Source: Modestobacter marinus (GTDB lineage: Bacteria > Actinomycetota > Actinomycetes > Mycobacteriales > Geodermatophilaceae). Taken from it: a stretch of DNA of 64,000 bases. Every line of letters begins with the position of its first letter. Position 1 is the stretch's first letter. The DNA is taken from the NCBI RefSeq assembly GCF_011758655.1, contig NZ_JAAMPA010000001.1, forward strand, positions 2,356,001-2,420,000. Direction: 5' to 3'. The notes beneath the pieces were generated by a model that did not search any database, had not been told where the DNA came from, and saw only the letters and a list, made by a program, of their open reading frames with translations. Below are positions 60,030-64,000 of the stretch, one piece after another. A program made the position numbers and the translations under genes.

Positions 60030-61082
60030 GTGGTCCAGGCAGTCGACAGCGTGCTCGTGGCCGGGCGGGGGCCGATGGCCTGCGCGGTGATCCGGGCGTG
60101 CGGTCGGCTGGGCGTGAAGGCCGTCGCGGTGTACTCGGAGGCCGAACGCGACGCCCGGCACGTGCGGATGGCCGACGAGTCCGTGCTGCTGGGGCCCGCC
60201 CCGGCAGCCGAGTCCTACCTGGACGTCCGCCGGCTGGTCGAGGCCGCCCGCCGGACCCGGGTGGAGGCCGTGCTGCCCGTCCCGCCGGCCCTCGCCGGGA
60301 ACGCACGGCTGGCCGCCGCTGTGGCCGACGCCGGGCTGGGCTGGATCGGGCCGGACGCCGGGGTGCTCGAGCGCCTCGGCGGTGACGGCGTCGAGCCGGC
60401 CAGCGAGCGTGGCTTCCTGGCCTGGGTGAGCGCCGAGGGGCTGCACCACGTCACCCCGGTGCTGCGGGACCGCGCCGGCGGCACCCCCCGGGTCTCCTGG
60501 ACGCCGCCCGACGGACTGGGGTCGCTGCCTGCCGCCGCCCGGCGGCTCCCCGAGCTGGGCTGGCGCGGGCTGGTCACGGTGGGCATCGACCCGGGCGGGG
60601 AGCTGGCCGAGGTCGCGGCGGGCTTCTCCCTAGACATCGCGGTGCTGGAGCGGGCCCACGGGGTGGATGCCGTCGCGCTCGCGCTGGGCAGGGCCTCCAG
60701 CGCCCCGGCGGACCCGCTCCCGGGCGCCGCCGAGGGGCCCCCGTACGCCGGGCTGGCCGTCCAGCTGCGGTCGACCCTGCCGCCGGGCACCGCGGGCCGG
60801 GTCACCGGCCGGCTGCCCGACCTCCCGGTCCCCGACCGGGGGGCAGCCGGGGACGTCGAGCTGGTCGCGGTGAGCGGCTACGACGCGGGTGACCGCCTCG
60901 ACGGCTGGTACGACGCGCTGCTGGCCACGGTGAGCACCGCCGCCCCCGATGCGGCCAGCGCTGCGCGGGCGGCGACGGAGCTCCTCACCGGCCTGCCCGA
61001 CACCGGCGTCCCGCACGACGGCGCCGCTGTCTGCGGCGTGCTGCACCGCATCGCCGGTGCGCTCGTCCCCGACTGCAGCTGA
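60030..61082 (+). CDS. Biotin-carboxylase-like protein lacking ATP-grasp core
   Basis: 350 aa from GTG 60030 (GGAGGAGGAGGA upstream). The N-terminal biotin-carboxylase domain is clear: VLVAGRGPMACAVIRACGRL, VAVYSEAERDARHVRMADE, YLDVRRLVEAA, GLGWIGPDAGVLERLG. The C-terminal part (SGYDAGDRLDGWYDALLATV) resembles the enzyme's C-terminal domain. The middle is about 100 residues shorter than normal, and the ATP-grasp Lys/Glu set and the EHxVTE loop are missing, so carboxylation is unlikely. It is followed by a biotin-carrier gene. Perhaps a scaffold or regulator; unproven. Confidence 0.7.
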   Translation: MVQAVDSVLVAGRGPMACAVIRACGRLGVKAVAVYSEAERDARHVRMADESVLLGPAPAAESYLDVRRLVEAARRTRVEAVLPVPPALAGNARLAAAVADAGLGWIGPDAGVLERLGGDGVEPASERGFLAWVSAEGLHHVTPVLRDRAGGTPRVSWTPPDGLGSLPAAARRLPELGWRGLVTVGIDPGGELAEVAAGFSLDIAVLERAHGVDAVALALGRASSAPADPLPGAAEGPPYAGLAVQLRSTLPPGTAGRVTGRLPDLPVPDRGAAGDVELVAVSGYDAGDRLDGWYDALLATVSTAAPDAASAARAATELLTGLPDTGVPHDGAAVCGVLHRIAGALVPDCS

Positions 61083-61182
61083 TCGGCGCTCGGCGCGGTG
61101 CGGTGCCGGTCCCCGCGCGTGCTTTCATGAGCACACCCTCGGTTCGGACGGGTCGGGGCAGGTCAGAGGACAGGGGGCGCCG

Positions 61183-61407
61183 GTGGCGGTCGAGGAGATC
61201 CACGCCGAGATGGTCTCCAGCGTGTGGAAGGTGCTCGTGGCCCCCGGTGCGGAGGTCGCCGCCGGTGACACGCTGGTCATCCTCGAGTCGATGAAGATGG
61301 AGATCCCGGTGCTCAGCGAGCGCGCCGGCACGGTCGGCGAGCTGCACGTCGTCGAGGGGGAGGTCCTCCAGGAGGGCGACCTGATCGCCACCGTCGTCCC
61401 GGCGTAG
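61183..61407 (+). CDS. Stand-alone biotin/lipoyl carrier protein (TB7.3-like)
   Basis: 74 aa, a single biotinyl domain with the biotinylation motif LESMKMEIPV. It corresponds to M. tuberculosis TB7.3 (Rv3221c), also next to sigH/rshA and pdtaS. It would carry carboxyl-biotin for an acyl-CoA carboxylase, but no carboxyltransferase is nearby and the neighbouring carboxylase-like protein looks inactive. Confidence 0.9.
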   Translation: MAVEEIHAEMVSSVWKVLVAPGAEVAAGDTLVILESMKMEIPVLSERAGTVGELHVVEGEVLQEGDLIATVVPA

Positions 61408-61436
61408 CGACCGCCGTCCGGGAGGCGGCGGGTCCC

Positions 61437-61934
61437 TCAGCCGAGGTCGAGGACGTACACGCGGAGGTCGACGCCGGGCACCGGCGACCAGTCCCGCTCC
61501 GGCAGCCGGGTGAACCCGAACCGGGCGTAGAGCCGGTGCGCCGCGGTCATCCGCTCGCCCGTGGACAGCACCATCCGGCGCTTGCCGGCCGCCCGGGCCC
61601 GGTCCAGGCAGGCGCACACCAGCGCGGCCCCGATGCCCTGGCCGCGCGCGCCGGCGTCCACCGCCAGCATCCGGAACGCCGCCTCGTCCGCGGACTCGAC
61701 CACCTCCCCGAAGTCGCCGGTCAGCACCAGCGCCACGCTGCCGACGACGCGTCCGTCGCGGTCGCGGGCCACGAGGAGCTCCGCCCGGTCCGCCCGCCCC
61801 GCCACGTCGGCCAGCTGGGGCAGGTACTCCGCCGGGGCGAGCTCCTCGGCGGCGTAGGCGGCCACGGTGAGCTCGGCGATCCGGGCGTGGTCCGCGGGCC
61901 CGGCCGGGCCGACGCGGGGTGCGGGGGAGGCCAC
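61437..61934 (-). CDS. GNAT-family N-acetyltransferase
   Basis: 165 aa from GTG 61934. GNAT motifs are FRMLAVDAGARGQGIGAALV (acetyl-CoA loop RGQGIG) and the C-terminal HRLYARFGFTRLPER. It transfers acetyl groups to an unknown amine. Convergent with the biotin-carrier gene and divergent from pdtaS. Confidence 0.85.
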   Translation of the reverse strand: MASPAPRVGPAGPADHARIAELTVAAYAAEELAPAEYLPQLADVAGRADRAELLVARDRDGRVVGSVALVLTGDFGEVVESADEAAFRMLAVDAGARGQGIGAALVCACLDRARAAGKRRMVLSTGERMTAAHRLYARFGFTRLPERDWSPVPGVDLRVYVLDLG

Positions 61935-62021
61935 GCGAGCAGGGTAGACAGCGGACCCCGTCACACTCGTGCTCTCGCAGGCTCGGGTGGGCCCCGGACG
62001 GGGCCGTAGGCTCACCGGACG

Positions 62022-63503
62022 ATGAGCAGCCTGTCCGAACGTCTCACCCGCGGCTCGGCGAGCCCCTCCCAGGTCGACCACGCGCGCCGGCTCGTGGCCG
62101 ACTGGCAGCTGCTGGCCGACCTCGCCTTCGCCGACCTCACGCTGTGGGTCCCGCTGCACACCGGTGCCTGGTGGTGCGTGGCCCAGGTGCGGCCGCTGAC
62201 GGCGCCCACCAGCCAGCCGGAGGACCTGGTGGGCAGCGAGGCCACCGGCCTCGACGCCGAGCCGCTGCTGCGCGCGCAGCGGGAGGGGCGGCCGATCACC
62301 GAGGGCGAGCCCGACTGGTCGGGCACGAGCCCCCGCCGGCGGGAGGTCATCCCCGTCCGGCACGACGGGGCGGTGGTCGCGGTGCTGGCCAAGGACACCA
62401 ACCTGGCGGCCACCCGGTCGCCGTCGACCTTGGAGGTCACCTACCTCGACATCGCCGCCGACCTCTCGCTGATGGTGGCGGCCGGCACGTTCCCGCCGCG
62501 GATGCTGGACGACGCGGAGATGAGCCCGCGGGTGGGCGACGGGCTGGTCCGGCTGGACGGCACCGGGCGCGCGGTCTACGCCAGCCCGAACGCCCTGTCG
62601 GCCTACCGGCGGATGGGCGTGACCGGGGACGTCGTCGGCTCCGACCTCGGCGAGGTGACCCGGCAGGTGTCGGGCGACCGGGTGGCCGGTGAGGCCGTGG
62701 CCGCGAGCATCGCCGCGGCGGTCGCCGGCCGGTTCCCCGAGCCGATGGACGTGGAGAACGACGCGGCCACCATGCTGGTGCGGGCGCTGCCCCTGCAGGC
62801 CCCCGGCGGGGAGGAGGGCGCGCTGGTGCTGGTCCGCGACGTCACCGACGTGCGCCGCCGGGACCGCGCGCTGATGACCAAGGACGCCACCATCCGGGAG
62901 ATCCACCACCGGGTGAAGAACAACCTGCAGACCGTGGCCGCGCTGCTGCGGTTGCAGGCCCGTCGGATGACCGAGCCGGCGGCCCGGGCGGCGCTGGAGG
63001 AGTCGGTCCGCCGGGTGGCCTCGATCGCGGTGGTCCACGAGACGCTGGCCGGCAGCCGGGACGACGTCGTGGAGGTCGACGACGTGCTCGACCAGGTGCT
63101 GCCGATGCTCGGTGACGTGACCTCGGTGGGGCCCGCCGCCCGGATCAACCGCGACGGCGCGATCGGGGAGCTGCCCGCGGCCTGCGCCACGCCGTTGGTG
63201 ATGGCGGTGACGGAGCTGCTGCACAACGCGGCCGAGCACGCGTTCGACGACGGCGAGCCGGGGACGATCGTGCTCGCTGCCGAGCGCACCGGTGACGACC
63301 TGGTCGTGCGGGTCCGCGACGACGGGCGCGGGCTGCCGCCGGGCTTCGACCCGGCGGCCAGCACCGGGCTGGGTCTGCAGATCGTGCGGACGCTGGTGAC
63401 CAGCGAGCTGCACGGGACGCTGGAGATGGGGCCGCCGGCGGACGGCGGCCCGGGGACCGAGGCGGTGCTCAGCCTGCCGGGCGCCGGGCGCCCCCGCCGG
63501 TGA
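62022..63503 (+). CDS. pdtaS: Sensor histidine kinase PdtaS
   Basis: 493 aa. An N-terminal GAF-like domain and a PAS domain (about 165-275) precede the HisKA_2 dimer helix EIHHRVKNNLQTVAALLRLQ and the ATPase domain (ELLHNAAEHAF, VRDDGRGLPPGF, GLGLQIVRTLV). PdtaS phosphorylates the ANTAR antiterminator PdtaR, a soluble system for RNA-level control linked in mycobacteria to copper, nitric oxide and c-di-GMP signals. pdtaR is not in this window. Neighbours whiB1 and the biotin carrier match M. tuberculosis Rv3219-Rv3221c. Confidence 0.92.
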   Translation: MSSLSERLTRGSASPSQVDHARRLVADWQLLADLAFADLTLWVPLHTGAWWCVAQVRPLTAPTSQPEDLVGSEATGLDAEPLLRAQREGRPITEGEPDWSGTSPRRREVIPVRHDGAVVAVLAKDTNLAATRSPSTLEVTYLDIAADLSLMVAAGTFPPRMLDDAEMSPRVGDGLVRLDGTGRAVYASPNALSAYRRMGVTGDVVGSDLGEVTRQVSGDRVAGEAVAASIAAAVAGRFPEPMDVENDAATMLVRALPLQAPGGEEGALVLVRDVTDVRRRDRALMTKDATIREIHHRVKNNLQTVAALLRLQARRMTEPAARAALEESVRRVASIAVVHETLAGSRDDVVEVDDVLDQVLPMLGDVTSVGPAARINRDGAIGELPAACATPLVMAVTELLHNAAEHAFDDGEPGTIVLAAERTGDDLVVRVRDDGRGLPPGFDPAASTGLGLQIVRTLVTSELHGTLEMGPPADGGPGTEAVLSLPGAGRPRR

Positions 63504-63505
63504 AC

Positions 63506-63544
63506 GCAGCAGAGCCCGCCCCCGGAGGGAGCGGGCTCTGCTGC
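63506..63544. terminator. Bidirectional terminator
   Basis: 14-bp perfect arms (63506-63519 and 63531-63544) between convergent pdtaS and whiB1. Confidence 0.8.
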
Positions 63545-63587
63545 GCGGCCCCGCCCTGCGCATGCGCAGGGCGAGAGGCGGCGGGTG

Positions 63588-63839
63588 CTAGGCGGTGCGG
63601 ACCCGGGTGCGCGCGGTGCGACGCTTCAGGGCACGGCGCTCGTCCTCGGACAGCCCGCCCCAGACCCCGGAGTCCTGACCGGAGCTCAGCGCCCAGTCCA
63701 GGCAGGACTCGACGACCGGGCACCGGCCGCACACAGCCTTGGCCTGCTCGATCTGGACGACTGCCGGGCCCGTCGTCCCGATCGGGAAGAAGAGCTCCGG
63801 GTCCTCGTCCCGGCAGAGCGCGCGGTGGCGCCAGTCCAT
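63588..63839 (-). CDS. whiB1: Iron-sulfur transcription factor WhiB1
   Basis: 83 aa. Cluster cysteines are in RALCRDED and CGRCPVVESC, with GVWGG and a basic C-terminus (RRALKRRTARTRVRTA). It lacks the AT-hook of WhiB7. WhiB1 is nitric-oxide sensitive and essential in mycobacteria, and it binds the primary sigma factor. GAGGAG lies upstream of the ATG. Confidence 0.93.
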   Translation of the reverse strand: MDWRHRALCRDEDPELFFPIGTTGPAVVQIEQAKAVCGRCPVVESCLDWALSSGQDSGVWGGLSEDERRALKRRTARTRVRTA

Positions 63840-63938
63840 GGCGGTGTACTCCTCGATCTCGTCAGGGTGTCCGGTCGTCGGTCCGGGGACCGCCCCCGCA
63901 GGTCCGTGCGCTGGTGTCAGCGCGGGGAACGACGACCG

Positions 63939-63999
63939 CCTGCTGTGTTACCAGCAGGTTGCTTGCTTGTGATGCTTTCACGAGTCGACGCACTGTCAA
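63939..63999 (-). promoter_or_regulatory. whiB1 promoter and upstream palindrome
   Basis: Minus-strand TTGACA (63999-63994), a 16-nt spacer and AAGCAT (63977-63972) form a possible promoter. Downstream is a perfect 7-bp inverted repeat CCTGCTG-N6-CAGCAGG (63939-63958) in the leader. Confidence 0.45.
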
Positions 64000-64000
64000 G

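Noticed and set aside
63966-63985. CRP-like site upstream of whiB1 (TGTGATGCTTTCACG)
   Set aside because: The half sites are 5 rather than 6 nt apart, so the palindrome is out of register for CRP.
1-64000. CRISPR array, prophage, transposon or defence island
   Set aside because: No spacer-repeat array, integrase, transposase, phage structural or defence gene was seen. The tandem repeats present have no unique spacers.

Overview
The window is one continuous stretch of very GC-rich chromosome (I estimate above 70% G+C) packed with short intergenic gaps, stop/start overlaps (ATGA, GTGA) and many GTG starts. Together with mycothiol-type proteins (an MDMPI-fold protein, mycoredoxin, a SigR/RsrA pair), two WhiB proteins, ANTAR regulators, AdnAB and bL37, this marks an actinobacterium. 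My guess from style and gene content is a Geodermatophilaceae-like soil or rock organism, but nothing in the window proves the family. There is no phage, plasmid, transposase, rRNA or CRISPR; this is housekeeping chromosome.

Layout. 1-10 kb: the 3' part of moeZ (sulfur-carrier activation), an MDMPI-fold protein, a repeat-bearing membrane protein, an alkyltransferase-like protein, then the adnA-adnB double-strand-break resection operon. 10-19 kb: an epoxide-hydrolase-like enzyme, an M20 dipeptidase, a DUF2510 membrane protein, a two-gene M16 protease operon running into nudC, a kinase-like protein, an ANTAR protein and mycoredoxin. 19-32 kb: uvrD2, then the antibiotic-response regulator whiB7 behind a long leader, a 54-aa protein, an ABC1 kinase with an E1-like protein, a YgjP-type metallopeptidase, a DUF2342 metalloprotease, a PDZ-Lon protease and a UPF0182 membrane protein. 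This block follows the order of M. tuberculosis Rv3193c-Rv3206c as I remember it. 32-38 kb: two initiator tRNA genes flank a SNF2 helicase, followed by galTK and small enzymes. 38-51 kb: a P450-ferredoxin pair, a GT2 glycosyltransferase, an XRE regulator divergent from map, a transsulfuration operon (cbs-metB), an Eis-like acetyltransferase, a GAF-ANTAR protein, xylulokinase, hisN, small proteins and an S51 peptidase. 51-64 kb: aroA-rsgA, an aldehyde dehydrogenase, a SRAP protein, a spermidine-synthase-like membrane protein, ybaK, sigR-rsrA, bL37, a biotin-carboxylase-like protein with a one-domain biotin carrier, a GNAT, pdtaS and whiB1. This resembles M. tuberculosis Rv3219-Rv3228.

Functionally the window is rich in stress and genome-maintenance genes: AdnAB, UvrD2, SNF2, SRAP and the alkyltransferase-like protein for DNA; SigR/RsrA, mycoredoxin and NudC for redox; WhiB7 for ribosome-targeting drugs; PdtaS and two ANTAR proteins for RNA-level control.

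The least ordinary signals are: (i) the whiB7 leader, which has a 114-codon ORF with a near-perfect ribosome binding site ending just before an intrinsic-terminator hairpin; (ii) a textbook SigR-type promoter GGAAT-N18-GTT placed so that its transcript would begin at an upstream in-frame GTG, predicting a long sigma isoform; (iii) a family of dispersed palindromic elements that abut stop codons, one of which has become adnB coding sequence; (iv) family members missing expected zinc or catalytic motifs (UvrD2, NudC, the biotin-carboxylase-like protein).
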